A stretch of DNA of 64,000 nucleotides from Ramlibacter tataouinensis. Its GTDB lineage: Bacteria > Pseudomonadota > Gammaproteobacteria > Burkholderiales > Burkholderiaceae_C. Position 1 is the stretch's first letter, and every line of letters begins with the position of its first letter. A program made the translations under genes and the position numbers. The stretch is taken from contig NZ_CP010951.1 in the NCBI RefSeq assembly GCF_001580455.1, forward strand, positions 3,125,001 to 3,189,000, given 5' to 3'. The notes below the pieces were generated by a model. It had not been told where the DNA came from. It saw only the letters and a program-made list of their open reading frames with translations, and ran no database searches. This document shows, one piece after another, positions 35,974-46,139 of the stretch.

Positions 35974-38900
35974 ATGATGGCAACAGTCACGGCATTCCTT
36001 GAACAGCTTGTTCAGAACCGCCTAAGGTCCTATGCGGCAGAACCGGGCCTTTTGCGGGAGCATTACGGAATCGAGCAGAGCGTGTTGGCGGGTGGGTACG
36101 GGTATAGGCAAGTCCTAGAGCTTGTGCAGAACGGAGCCGACGCAATTCTGGAGGCTTACGAGAACGGATCGCCACTATCAGAAGGAAACAGGGTTCGCGT
36201 CCTCCTTCGAAATCAGACTCTGTACGTGGCGAACACTGGTGCGCCACTCAGTCACGACGGGCTGGACGCGTTGCTCCGATCGCACTCCTCGCCGAAGCGT
36301 GGCATTCAGATCGGCAGATTTGGTCTCGGGTTCAAGTCCCTTCTTCGCCTCGAAGGGCAAATTGACATCTTCATGCGTTCCGGGGACGCAATCCGGTTTG
36401 ACCCCGCGAGATGCCGGTCGGAGCTTATTCAAAGATTCGGAGTTGAGGAGGCTCCCGGGCTTCGCTTGGCGTGGGCACTTCCCTCACAGGCGAAAGCCGA
36501 AGATGAAGTAGTAAGCAGCGAACTTGACTGGGCTGAAACGATCATCCGGGCGCCGGTCAAGGATCCTCTTATCGTTCAACACCTGCGGAAGGAGATAGCC
36601 GAATTTCCGGCGGAGTTCCTGCTGTTCTTCCCTGTAGCTACTGACTTGGAACTCGACATAGATGGAGCGATCCGGGTGCTTCGGGTGTCCAAGGATGGGC
36701 CGGAGCAGGTGCTTTGGGACGGCGCCGAAGCGACGCGGTGGCGTGTCTTGCGCGATGAGGTTCATATCACCGATCCCGCAGCCCGTATGGACGCGACGCA
36801 CATCCACATGCGGGAGAGAGTGCCGGTCGCCTGGGCTGTGCCCGTGAGTGTGCGGAGGGAGGAGAGCGGCAGATTCTGGGCGTTTTTCCCTACACGAACA
36901 CCCACATATCTGCCTGGCATTCTCAATGCACCGTGGAAACTCAATAGCGACAGGAATGCGATCATCGGCGGCGAATGGAATTCGGCCCTGATGAGAGAGG
37001 CTGCAACTCTTGTTGCCGCAGTCCTACCGTCTTTCAGGAGCAGCGAGGATCCCGCTCAACATCTGGATGCCTTTCCGCGCCAGCTGGAAAGAAGGGACGA
37101 GGACGCGGCGCCGCTCGTCGAAGCGGTCTGGCGCGCAATCAGCCAGGCTCCGATCATTCCAGACGGCAACGGGACATTACGCCGAGCCATGGAGCTCTGG
37201 CGCCCTCCTCGTGATTCGTTGCCCTTGGCCGAACGCTGGAGTGAACTCGCACCAGTCGGCCAGAGGGCTGACTACTGCCATTTCAAGTGCCTGGAAAGAC
37301 CGAGGGCGAGCAGACTCGCTGTGCTGGCGGACAGACTTCAAAGCGGGGCGGACTGGAACACGGGCACAGGGCCAAAACTGCAGCAACGCGATGCGAGTGA
37401 CTGGTTCCGCAGCGTCCGGTCTGAGGGGGGAGAAGCTGCAAGAGGCGTTCTGCTGCTGGCCGAAGACTACGCTAGGGATTGCAGGCCGCAGGAATGGGAA
37501 GCTGTCCGTCCAAATCTGGACATCATTCCTGTTGAAGGTGGCGGCACGGTGCGCCCCGCCATAGCCCTGCTCTGTCCGCCTGGTGCAGCCGTGCCGGGCA
37601 GGAAGGTGGTTTCGCAGGACATTGCACAGGACACAAAGCTGCATGACATCCTGAAAAATGTAATGCTTGTCGGAGGGCCGTCGGATGACCTCTGGCGGCA
37701 GACTCTCTTCGAGTCATTGAATCAGACCCGATGGGGAGGCCCCACAGCCGACAGGGCATGGCGTACTTTCTGGGAACGACTCAGGCATGTTCCCAAGAGT
37801 GTCGCCCGCGACTTCCTGATCACCAACCCGATATGCGTTCTCAGGTCTGATGGAGCCTGGGTACTACCCACGTCGGTACTTCTGCCTGGCGCCATCATCC
37901 GCGTCGATGAAGAAGACAGCAATAGGCGACTTTTGCTGGATTCTGAATTCCATGCCGCCGACGGAGTGCTGCTCGAGATACTCAAGATCTCTGATCAACC
38001 GTCGGGCGAGATCGAAGGGCAGCAGATCAAGACGGTGCTTCCCACTGAATGGCTGAACTGGTGCCGCGATGAGTACAAGAAGAGGCAGCAGAACGCCGCA
38101 CTGCGAGAATACCTGCAGCCGTTACAGCCGAAGCTGCCTGCGGGAATGCAGTTGCTGCAGCACCTGCAAGGGCGGGCGAATGTGCGCCTGACAGATCTTC
38201 TGCTCCGAAGGCTTTCCGATCCGGCGCTGACTATGGTGACGTTCGGCCATCGGACCGCCGGCAAAAAATATCCGACCATGGAGCTGCCGCACCCGGTATT
38301 GCATATCCTGGCCACATACGGGCACGTGGAATTTGGAGGACGAATTGTCTCTCTGGCTGCGTTGCTCTCAAGGCGGGGCGTGAGTGTCTTGGCGAAATTG
38401 GAGTGTTGGCGAGCTGCCGGGCCATTTCTGCTGCACGTGACAGGGGCAGTTCCCGAAACCCGTATCCCGGAGCCGGGGGAGCTGCACGCTCTTTGGGCAG
38501 CTGCCATCGCCGAACTCTGGAACGAGCTTGAACAGAGCGCAGATGGGACCACCGAGCTTTGGGTGGCTGCGGCAGCGGACGGCTTTGTCCCCGGGCAGTT
38601 CGTTGTCCACGGGCGGGTGTTTTCGATCTCCGAGGTGTTCGTCACATCATCTCGGGACCTCGCACGGCACGCCCGCGCCGACGATCACCTGACCATCGTT
38701 GTTCCGGAAGGGGTGCTGAAGCTCTGGTTGATTGCGGGCGCACAAGACCTGAGCGCCACAATTCGGCCTCACTGGACGATGACGAGCGGCCCAGATGTGC
38801 CGGTGGCCACTGTTTTCCCTGAGCTCGCCGCATTTCTGACAGTGGAGGCCGGGCAGGTTGCCCGGTGTCGCACGGTATCGGAACTGCTGCTTGAAGTCAG

Positions 38901-40680
38901 AGGCACTCATGTGCCAATCCCGTGCATCTATTGGGATGGCGAGTTCCTTTTCGATGGAGAGCAGTTGCGAGTCCTGTCACACGGGGCGCGACTGGCTGCC
39001 GTCATCAATGAGATCTATCAGGCTGGCTGGCTGTCGATAACAGCGGACGAGGCGGTGCGGCGAGCAAACCTTGAGAGAGTGCAGCAGACCCGGAACAGGG
39101 TTGCAGAGTGCAGCAGCCTGGCGGAGAAGCTTGTTGCTCTGGTTGGAGATCGGAGGGAACGCCTGCTGGAGGCGCTTGGCGAGCACGCTTCGCTTCCAGC
39201 ATTCAGCCAGGCTACCAACCTCGAGCTTGCCGAAGCGACCATAGCCTTTCACGGCCCCTCGGTCCTGTCCGCGCTATCAGCAGCCCTTGACGCTGAGGGG
39301 TTGGATCCGCCAAGAAGGTGGAGTTCGGCTGAAGCACGAGCATTCGTCGAGTCGATCGGCTTTCCGCCGGAGTTCGCTGCCTCTCCGAACGCAAGGCGGG
39401 ATCCGGAGGAGATTGTGGTCGGCCCGTTCGATCTCGCGCCGCTGCATGACTTCCAGCAGGAGGTCTTCGAGGGGCTGCAGGAGCTCTGCGGCAGCAAATC
39501 GATGCGGCGGCGCGCAGTAGTGAGCCTCCCTACCGGGGGCGGCAAAACCCGCGTGACAGTGGAGGCTGCCGTCCGCCTCGTGCTGGCGCCCCCAGGTCAC
39601 GCCCGATGTGTAATCTGGATCGCCCAGACCGACGAGCTCTGCGAGCAGGCATTTCAGGCCTTCAGGCAGGTGTGGAGGAATGCAGGTGCCGAAAACACGC
39701 CGCTTCGACTAATTCGCCTATGGGGCGGAAATCCCACGCCTTTCCTGCAGGAGCTTGACCGTCCGGTGGCCGTGGTGAGCTCCATTCAGACCTTGAACAC
39801 GAGGCTTGCCACAGACAGGCTTGATTGGTTGAAGGCCTGCGCGCTGGTCGTCATGGATGAATGTCATCACGCCATCACAGCGTCCTATACCAATGTGCTC
39901 AGATGGCTGGAAGTGATGCAGCGGTCAGACCAGATCATCCAACAGGAACCTGTGGTGATAGGACTGAGTGCAACCCCATTCCGGACTGATGATGACGAAA
40001 GTGCCCGACTTGCACGTCGCTTCGAGAGTCGTTGGCTTCCTCAGGATCAGGAGGATCTGCATGCCAGGCTACAGATGCAGGGCGTACTTGCCAGAATTGT
40101 CTACGAGCCGCTGAAGTCCGGTGCATCCCTGTCTCAAGAGGAGCTCGAAAAACTATCCCGCATTCGGGAGCCGTGGGAGGGTCTCGAGTTTGAAAACATC
40201 CTCGAACAGATCAATCAGCGCTTGGGGTTGGACAAGAGCAGAAATGAAACGCTGCTCAATTTCGTGAAAGACTGTCACGCCACCGCCATCCTGTTCTTCG
40301 CGAACTCCGTGCACCACGCCGAAGAGATGGCAATTCGATTGAGTCTTCTTGGGATTCGAGCCGCAGCCGTCAGTGGACGCACTCCGGCGGCCGCCCGCCG
40401 CTACTTTCTTGAACGGTTCCAATCGGGCGAAATCCGCGTGCTTTGCAATCAGAGCGTGCTGGCCACAGGCTTTGATGCACCTCGAACGGATATGGTTCTG
40501 ATTGCGCGCCAGGTGTTCAGTCCAGTCCGCTTCATGCAGATGGTGGGCCGAGGACTGCGGGGTGAAAAGAATGGGGGGACCGCCGAGTGTCGGCTGGTCA
40601 CGGTGCTAGACAACCTGGGCCGATTCCAGGATAAGCACCCCTATGATTTCTGCAAGCGATACTTTGAAGCGACACCTTGA
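35974..40680 (+). CDS. Large GHKL-ATPase/SF2 helicase fusion protein
   Basis: A 1568-aa protein. Residues about 1-330 form a GHKL (Hsp90/sacsin-like) ATPase: N-box LELVQNGADAI (49-59), GIQIGRFGLGFKS (110-122) and a middle part PGILNAPWKLNSDRN. About 330-1140 is unassigned. About 1150-1568 is an SF2 helicase: LPTGGGKTR (near 1185), VVMDECHHA (near 1295), IGLSATPF, and motif V-VI ATGFDAPRTD, QMVGRGLRG. An ATP-driven clamp joined to a translocase suggests DNA or nucleoprotein remodelling. The start is uncertain: a TTG at 35938 or ATG at 35974/35977, none with a good RBS. It precedes drmA/drmB-type genes and probably belongs with them. Confidence 0.85.
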   Translation: MMATVTAFLEQLVQNRLRSYAAEPGLLREHYGIEQSVLAGGYGYRQVLELVQNGADAILEAYENGSPLSEGNRVRVLLRNQTLYVANTGAPLSHDGLDALLRSHSSPKRGIQIGRFGLGFKSLLRLEGQIDIFMRSGDAIRFDPARCRSELIQRFGVEEAPGLRLAWALPSQAKAEDEVVSSELDWAETIIRAPVKDPLIVQHLRKEIAEFPAEFLLFFPVATDLELDIDGAIRVLRVSKDGPEQVLWDGAEATRWRVLRDEVHITDPAARMDATHIHMRERVPVAWAVPVSVRREESGRFWAFFPTRTPTYLPGILNAPWKLNSDRNAIIGGEWNSALMREAATLVAAVLPSFRSSEDPAQHLDAFPRQLERRDEDAAPLVEAVWRAISQAPIIPDGNGTLRRAMELWRPPRDSLPLAERWSELAPVGQRADYCHFKCLERPRASRLAVLADRLQSGADWNTGTGPKLQQRDASDWFRSVRSEGGEAARGVLLLAEDYARDCRPQEWEAVRPNLDIIPVEGGGTVRPAIALLCPPGAAVPGRKVVSQDIAQDTKLHDILKNVMLVGGPSDDLWRQTLFESLNQTRWGGPTADRAWRTFWERLRHVPKSVARDFLITNPICVLRSDGAWVLPTSVLLPGAIIRVDEEDSNRRLLLDSEFHAADGVLLEILKISDQPSGEIEGQQIKTVLPTEWLNWCRDEYKKRQQNAALREYLQPLQPKLPAGMQLLQHLQGRANVRLTDLLLRRLSDPALTMVTFGHRTAGKKYPTMELPHPVLHILATYGHVEFGGRIVSLAALLSRRGVSVLAKLECWRAAGPFLLHVTGAVPETRIPEPGELHALWAAAIAELWNELEQSADGTTELWVAAAADGFVPGQFVVHGRVFSISEVFVTSSRDLARHARADDHLTIVVPEGVLKLWLIAGAQDLSATIRPHWTMTSGPDVPVATVFPELAAFLTVEAGQVARCRTVSELLLEVRGTHVPIPCIYWDGEFLFDGEQLRVLSHGARLAAVINEIYQAGWLSITADEAVRRANLERVQQTRNRVAECSSLAEKLVALVGDRRERLLEALGEHASLPAFSQATNLELAEATIAFHGPSVLSALSAALDAEGLDPPRRWSSAEARAFVESIGFPPEFAASPNARRDPEEIVVGPFDLAPLHDFQQEVFEGLQELCGSKSMRRRAVVSLPTGGGKTRVTVEAAVRLVLAPPGHARCVIWIAQTDELCEQAFQAFRQVWRNAGAENTPLRLIRLWGGNPTPFLQELDRPVAVVSSIQTLNTRLATDRLDWLKACALVVMDECHHAITASYTNVLRWLEVMQRSDQIIQQEPVVIGLSATPFRTDDDESARLARRFESRWLPQDQEDLHARLQMQGVLARIVYEPLKSGASLSQEELEKLSRIREPWEGLEFENILEQINQRLGLDKSRNETLLNFVKDCHATAILFFANSVHHAEEMAIRLSLLGIRAAAVSGRTPAAARRYFLERFQSGEIRVLCNQSVLATGFDAPRTDMVLIARQVFSPVRFMQMVGRGLRGEKNGGTAECRLVTVLDNLGRFQDKHPYDFCKRYFEATP

Positions 40681-40799
40681 CGACGCCATGCTTCGGATTT
40701 GAACCTCCTTTCAGGCCACGGCGTTGATTTCCGCGGCAATGCCACTTGATCAGGCGGAATCCCATCGCATCGGCAGCTAGAGCGAGGTGCGGCCTCAGG

Positions 40800-40820
40800 A
40801 AAAAGGAAGCAGCCTTTTTT
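40800..40820 (+). terminator. Possible terminator after the GHKL-helicase gene
   Basis: AAAAAGG (40800-40806), a 6-nt loop and CCTTTTTT (40813-40820) form an A/T-rich hairpin ending in a T-run, 120 bp past the stop. The weak stem makes it doubtful. Confidence 0.4.
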
Positions 40821-40995
40821 AGGCAGGCGGAGCACGTTCTGGCGGCGCCGTCCACCCTCTCGTCAACACCTGGGCCTCCTCTTAGACGGCTTTCACCAAT
40901 TGCCTATTCCGGCGACCATCGTTAGGATGTTCCGCGACTCAGCGCTCTTGCGCTGATGACGAGGGAACGGGCTCGCGCCCAGTCAGGAGAAGTCT

Positions 40996-41271
40996 GTGGC
41001 ACACACGGTAAAGCTAAACCTCAATACGAACGTCGTGAATCACAAGGATGTGTCGATCGAGGTGAGCGGGAGCAACGGAAAGCTCGGTACCCTGCTGGTC
41101 AGCAAGGGCAACATTGAGTGGCTTCCCTCCCCCAAGTCCGTCAAGAAGCATCGCCTTTCCTGGGCGAAGTTCGCGCAACTTATGCAGGACCAGGGTAGGC
41201 CTGCTCGCGCAAAACCAAAAAAGCCAGCGGCAGCTACCAAAAGCGCATCAGTACAGAAAAAGGCTGCCTAG
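40996..41271 (+). CDS. Small conserved basic-tailed protein
   Basis: A 91-aa protein (KLNLNTNVVNHKDVSIEVSG, GKLGTLLVSKGNIEWLPS, HRLSWAKFAQLMQDQGR) with an Ala/Lys-rich histone-like tail (AKPKKPAAATKS). Domains like this occur as stand-alone small proteins in many proteobacteria, function unknown. GTG start supported by AGGAG 7 bp upstream. It may be unrelated to the flanking helicase genes. Confidence 0.75.
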   Translation: MAHTVKLNLNTNVVNHKDVSIEVSGSNGKLGTLLVSKGNIEWLPSPKSVKKHRLSWAKFAQLMQDQGRPARAKPKKPAAATKSASVQKKAA

Positions 41272-41384
41272 CCCGCTCCCTCAATCCACCGGGCGGATGG
41301 AAGCAGAAGCACTCGATTCCACGAAGCGCCTTCTGCTGATATTCGAGCCGGTGACGTAGAGCGCTTGCAAAGTCGCCCACCCTG

Positions 41385-42956
41385 ATGAAGGTCTATCCGC
41401 ATTACCTGCTGCGACCGCAACTTCGGGGCGAAGGTGCCGTCTATGACCTGCTCAGCCGCATAGGCGACGACTCAGGCTTTGCCGTGCACTCAGTGAACCT
41501 GCCTGAACATGAATACAAGCGATGGGCAGAGGCAGACTTTGTCCTTGTACGTCGCGATGGACTGATCCTCTTGGAGGTGAAGGGAGGGACTGTCACCTTG
41601 GCTGGACGTGAATGGCGCTACGAGAATGCCCGTGGCCAGGCGATTGTCTCGTCGGAGGGGCCCGCCAAACAGGCGATAACGGCGGCGGTGGCCCTTGAAA
41701 AGATGCTCGGATCCCACCTCGGACGCAAGGTGAGATGCAGGTGGGGCGTCGTCTTTCCGCTCTGCCGATTCAGCAAGGCAATCGCCGAACTCCCACCTTC
41801 GCGTCTTGCTGACGACAGCATATGCAATGACCCCGCGCAGTTCAGTGAGTGGCTGCGGCGGATTCCATTTGATCGGCACCCGCCGGACGAGTTCTCTCTC
41901 TCGGACGAGGACGTCGATGCGATTCGGAGCATCCTGGTGCCCGAGTTCAGTGCGACGGCGACGCTGGGTCTGGCAGTAAGGTCTGCAGAGCAACAGATTG
42001 TCAGTCTTACCTCGCAGCAGTTCGCGGTGCTTGAATGCCTGCAGAGCAATCCGCGGTTGACCTTGTCAGGCGGTGCCGGAACGGGAAAGACGGAACTTGC
42101 CGCGCTGTGTGCACGCGCCGAGAAGGCGGCAGGCAGGAAGCCTGCGATCGTAACGCCCGAGTCGCCCCTGTCTGCTGCTCTGACACGGAAAATGAAGGAA
42201 TTCGGCGTTCCGGTGGTAAGCCGAAGCCTTCCGGTCGGCACTGATACGCTGATCGTCGATGAAGGCCAGGACTACGCAAATCCCGCTGCGATGACGGCGC
42301 TATTCGATCAGCTTCCGGGAGGGCTGTCCGGTGGGCGGTGGAGGTGGTTTATGGATCCGAATCTTCAGTTCGTCGGCACCCCACCTGATTCCCAATGCCT
42401 TGCGGCGCTGACTGCCAATTCCACTTCGTTCATTCTCAATAGAAATGTGAGATCCACGAAAGAGATCGTGAGTACCATCCAGGCCATTCTGGATGCGGAC
42501 GTCGGAATTTCCCAGATCGACGGATTCGGAATAAGGGTGGAGTTTCATGACGTCACTGCCGAAGACGAAGCTGAAACAGCCAGGCGCCTGATCATGAGTT
42601 TCGTGGAGGAGGGGGTTCCTCCGCGGGATATCGCGGTTCTCGGCGCGGGCGATGGTGAAGGGCCCGTGTGCCGGGCGCTTCTCTCGTCATTGCGTACAGT
42701 TCTCAAGAGAGCTTCGCCCAGCGCCGAATGGTCAGGCTATGGGGTTGTCTCTGCAATCAACGCGTTTCGCGGGCTGGAGGCAAAAGTCGTGGTGCTTGTC
42801 GATCTCGACAGGCTGTGCACCAATACGAGGGGCGATGCCGAGCTGTACATCGGAATGTCGCGGGCGTCAGCAGCGCTGCATCTGCTCGTTTCGCAGGCGG
42901 TGAGGTCATATCTGGGCGAAATCAGCCGTGCTGGTTATATCGGGAAGGGGACATGA
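41385..42956 (+). CDS. NERD-domain SF1 (UvrD-like) helicase
   Basis: A 523-aa protein. Residues 1-125 are a NERD nuclease-related domain with D51, E64 and K66 (DFVLVRRDGLILLEVKGG). Residues about 205-515 are an SF1 helicase: LSGGAGTGKTELAAL (Walker A near 228-236), LIVDEGQDYANPAAM, and C-terminal FRGLEAKVVVLVDLDR and LYIGMSRASAALHLLVS. It likely couples unwinding to cleavage or recognition. Its stop overlaps the drmA start (ATGA). Confidence 0.88.
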   Translation: MKVYPHYLLRPQLRGEGAVYDLLSRIGDDSGFAVHSVNLPEHEYKRWAEADFVLVRRDGLILLEVKGGTVTLAGREWRYENARGQAIVSSEGPAKQAITAAVALEKMLGSHLGRKVRCRWGVVFPLCRFSKAIAELPPSRLADDSICNDPAQFSEWLRRIPFDRHPPDEFSLSDEDVDAIRSILVPEFSATATLGLAVRSAEQQIVSLTSQQFAVLECLQSNPRLTLSGGAGTGKTELAALCARAEKAAGRKPAIVTPESPLSAALTRKMKEFGVPVVSRSLPVGTDTLIVDEGQDYANPAAMTALFDQLPGGLSGGRWRWFMDPNLQFVGTPPDSQCLAALTANSTSFILNRNVRSTKEIVSTIQAILDADVGISQIDGFGIRVEFHDVTAEDEAETARRLIMSFVEEGVPPRDIAVLGAGDGEGPVCRALLSSLRTVLKRASPSAEWSGYGVVSAINAFRGLEAKVVVLVDLDRLCTNTRGDAELYIGMSRASAALHLLVSQAVRSYLGEISRAGYIGKGT

Positions 42957-45900
42957 AGAAAGACGATGTTGAACTCATTCGCGGCGAGTTCCTCCGTGCC
43001 GTCCGCCTTCGACTGATCGGGCCGGAATCTGAATTCGAGGAGTTGCGCGAAAAGCCGAACAAGAGGTATCTCTGCGGCATGCTGTTTCCCAAGGGTGCCG
43101 GAACAGCAGCTGCGTCGGCTGATGAGGAGGAGCTCGCGGATGATCAATCCAGCGTGGACGAGAGTGAGAATCAAGAGCTCGAATCGCCGACGGATCTCTT
43201 GTTTCAGAAGCTGCCCGCATCGACCGGGATGACGTTTGCGCTCGAGCGGGATGAAAAGAGCGTGTCGGTAGAGGTCAACGCGGCCCGATACGAGCGCACA
43301 AAGGCAGACGTGCTCGCATCACCGGCTCACGGCGGCAAGGTCGGCCACGTCTGGAAGCGACACCCTTTGGTGCCCGGGGGCCCCGAGAAGGTTGTGTTTG
43401 AGGCCAGAAGCGGCCATCAAAATCAGGCGGTCCTTCAGGGCAGAGCGGCCGTGCACATCTTCATCCGCACGGTCCACGGAGTCGGGATGGCGACGGTTTC
43501 CCTGGTCAATGCCGCGGAAGCCGATCCGGACAAGCCAATCAACGTAGAGGACTTGCTCTTCCAGGTGGAGATCGCGTGTCGTCCCAGTCTCGGAGTAGCC
43601 GAATACCCGGATCCAACTGCATTGGCCGACGATCCCGAGGCTCGCGAGCTGGCACTCCAGTACCGAAGTCTGCCCACTTACGCAGTCGGCCATGGCTGCG
43701 CTGCCGAATGGACCACTGCGGGCGGGACAGTTCCAGTCGAAGTGCACGCCTCCTTCATGCCCGCTGTCGAAGTCCCGCCGGTGACGACGGAAATAGCCAG
43801 CCTGCCTCCCGCGGTGACGGAGGCCCTGTCGATGGCGCGTCTCCAGCGTGTGGATTTCGATCCACTTCCAGCGTTCCGACTGTTCGTCCAACAGTACGAC
43901 GACTGGTTGCGAACACTCCGCACGGTGCCGGTCGGGCCCTCGTACTGCGATTCTCGTGCTGCCGTGCTCGTACGGATCGAGAAAACCATCAGTCGCATGC
44001 GAGGCGGTATTCAACTGCTTGAGGACCAGCCCGAAGTCATGCGTCTGTTTCGCAAGGCGAACAGAGCGATGCTGCTCAGTGTGAGCAGAGCATCAGCCAA
44101 CAGGGGACGAAAAGCCGGGGACAAGTTCAAGGATGTCGATCTGGACCTGCTACCGGACGACGCTTTCAAGTGGAGACCATTTCAACTGGCGTTCTTTCTC
44201 CTGTCCCTCCAAGGACTTTGGGACAGCGCGCACCCTGACCGCTCCATCGTCGACCTGATCTGGTTCCCAACCGGGGGCGGCAAGACAGAAGCCTATCTTG
44301 CCATTGCCGCATTCGAGATGCTCCGGCGTCGTTCCGTCCATGGTGCGACGGGCAATGGAACAGCAGTCATAAAGCGATATACCCTTCGTCTTCTCACGAT
44401 TCAGCAGTTCGAGCGTGCCGGCAGTCTCATTTGTGCATTGGAGACGTTGCGCAAGGACGGCGAAATCAGTGGCGCGCCGTTCAGCCTCGGTCTCTGGGTG
44501 GGCAAGGAGTCAGCCCCAAACGACTACACCGATGCCGCAGGGGACCTCAAGAAGATCCTGAATACGATAGGCAAGGTCGAAGGTGTGAAGGTTCCGCTGA
44601 AGCACTGCCCGTGCTGCGGTCATCCGATCCTGCCGGCCGAAAAGGTGGAAGGCGATCAGAACGTCGGGTTGCGGGATGTCGGCGGGCGCATCGATGTCTT
44701 CTGCCCTCGTCCCGAATGTGGATTCCACGAGCTGCTGCCGATACGGTTCGTCGATGACGATCTGTACGATGAGCCGCCTACCATGCTGCTGGGCACCATC
44801 GACAAGTTCGCGATGCTTGCGTGGCGCGACGAGGCGCGAGCTTTTTTTGGTGACGGAGAGTCGAGGCTGCCTCCCTCACTGATCATCCAGGATGAACTCC
44901 ACCTGATCTCTGGACCACTTGGCACATTGGCGGGCGTGTACGAAGCAGCCATCGATACGGCGATATGCCAGCTTGGACCGCCCGCGAAATATATCTGTGC
45001 GACTGCAACCATCCGTCGGTCGGATGAGCAGATCGAGAAGCTGTACGGCCGAAAGAGCATGCTCTTTCCTCCGCCTGGGCTCGATGCATCTGACTCATTC
45101 TTCTCCCGGGCGCAGAACGAACATGCGGGAAGACTGTATGTCGGTCTGATGGGGCAGGGTCACACACCGACCTTCTCGAACGTTATCGCAAGTTCGGCCG
45201 TTTTGGCGGCTGGTGCAGATATCCGCGCAACGCTTGGCGACATGGCTGATACCTGGTGGACGGTTGTGTCCTATCACAACAGCAAGCGTGAGCTGGGCAA
45301 GACGCTGTCTCTTGCGCGTGATGACATTCCCGCCCGTCTGAGGGCCCTTGGAGAGCAGCGTTCCCTGAGTGGATCAGGAGTCCGCGAACTATCGGCAAAT
45401 CTCAAGGACAGTCAGATCCCGGAGGCGCTCCATCAGCTGAACATCGAATTGCCAAAACCTGGAGTTCTAGATTTTGTCGCATGCACGAACATGCTTTCGG
45501 TTGGCATCGACGTTCAGCGGCTCGGGCTGATGATTGTCAACGGTCAGCCCAAGACCGTGGCCGAGTACATCCAGGCGTCGAGCCGTGTGGGTCGCGATGA
45601 AAAGCGGCTTCCCGGACTTGTTTTCGCTCTGTTCTCGCCTTCGAAGCCACGCGATCGCTCGCACTACGAATTCTTCAGTGCGTTTCACAAGGGGTTCTAC
45701 CGCCATGTGGAACCGACAAGTGTGACGCCGTTTGCGCTGCCCTCGCAGGATCGTGCCCTGCACGGCGCGTTCGTCGCCCTGGTGCGAATGGTCTCGGAGG
45801 TCCACGCAAACAATGCCGCTGCCCGCATTCTTCAGCAGGAGGCGCAAATCCGAGACCTTGCAGAGAAATTGCTGAATCGGATCGCTGCCGCCCGTGACGG

Positions 45901-46138
45901 AAAGCTTCAGGAAAGTTCAGAGCGACTGAATGAGTTTCTCGGCTTCTGGATGCAGCGGGCAAAGGAGAAAGGGGCCAATCTGCGCTTTCAGGGCAGCGGC
46001 GGTAAGCAGTACGCGAGCCTCATGCGCCCGTTCCGGCAAAGAGGTGAGGGGCGGGAAACGCTTCAATCCTTGCGGAATGTGGACACGCCCTTGAAGCTGG
46101 TGGTACCTATGCTCAGTACGGGGAAGGAGGGCGGCTGA
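42953..46138 (+). CDS. drmA: DISARM-type helicase DrmA
   Basis: A 1061-aa SF2 helicase. An acidic N-terminal region (DEEELADDQSSVDESENQEL) precedes a large unassigned domain. Motor motifs: FPTGGGKTEAYLA (near 438), a zinc cluster CPCCGHPILP (near 551) with CPRPECGF, motif II as IIQDELHLISGPLGT (near 644), CATATIRR, and SVGIDVQRLG, IQASSRVGRDEKRLPG. The DELH box, the zinc insertion and the end FALPSQDRALHGAF are typical of DrmA, the DISARM core helicase. Start is the ATG in the ATGA overlap; a longer frame from 42668 overlaps the upstream gene. Confidence 0.9.
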   Translation: MKKDDVELIRGEFLRAVRLRLIGPESEFEELREKPNKRYLCGMLFPKGAGTAAASADEEELADDQSSVDESENQELESPTDLLFQKLPASTGMTFALERDEKSVSVEVNAARYERTKADVLASPAHGGKVGHVWKRHPLVPGGPEKVVFEARSGHQNQAVLQGRAAVHIFIRTVHGVGMATVSLVNAAEADPDKPINVEDLLFQVEIACRPSLGVAEYPDPTALADDPEARELALQYRSLPTYAVGHGCAAEWTTAGGTVPVEVHASFMPAVEVPPVTTEIASLPPAVTEALSMARLQRVDFDPLPAFRLFVQQYDDWLRTLRTVPVGPSYCDSRAAVLVRIEKTISRMRGGIQLLEDQPEVMRLFRKANRAMLLSVSRASANRGRKAGDKFKDVDLDLLPDDAFKWRPFQLAFFLLSLQGLWDSAHPDRSIVDLIWFPTGGGKTEAYLAIAAFEMLRRRSVHGATGNGTAVIKRYTLRLLTIQQFERAGSLICALETLRKDGEISGAPFSLGLWVGKESAPNDYTDAAGDLKKILNTIGKVEGVKVPLKHCPCCGHPILPAEKVEGDQNVGLRDVGGRIDVFCPRPECGFHELLPIRFVDDDLYDEPPTMLLGTIDKFAMLAWRDEARAFFGDGESRLPPSLIIQDELHLISGPLGTLAGVYEAAIDTAICQLGPPAKYICATATIRRSDEQIEKLYGRKSMLFPPPGLDASDSFFSRAQNEHAGRLYVGLMGQGHTPTFSNVIASSAVLAAGADIRATLGDMADTWWTVVSYHNSKRELGKTLSLARDDIPARLRALGEQRSLSGSGVRELSANLKDSQIPEALHQLNIELPKPGVLDFVACTNMLSVGIDVQRLGLMIVNGQPKTVAEYIQASSRVGRDEKRLPGLVFALFSPSKPRDRSHYEFFSAFHKGFYRHVEPTSVTPFALPSQDRALHGAFVALVRMVSEVHANNAAARILQQEAQIRDLAEKLLNRIAAARDGKLQESSERLNEFLGFWMQRAKEKGANLRFQGSGGKQYASLMRPFRQRGEGRETLQSLRNVDTPLKLVVPMLSTGKEGG

Positions 46139-46139
46139 A

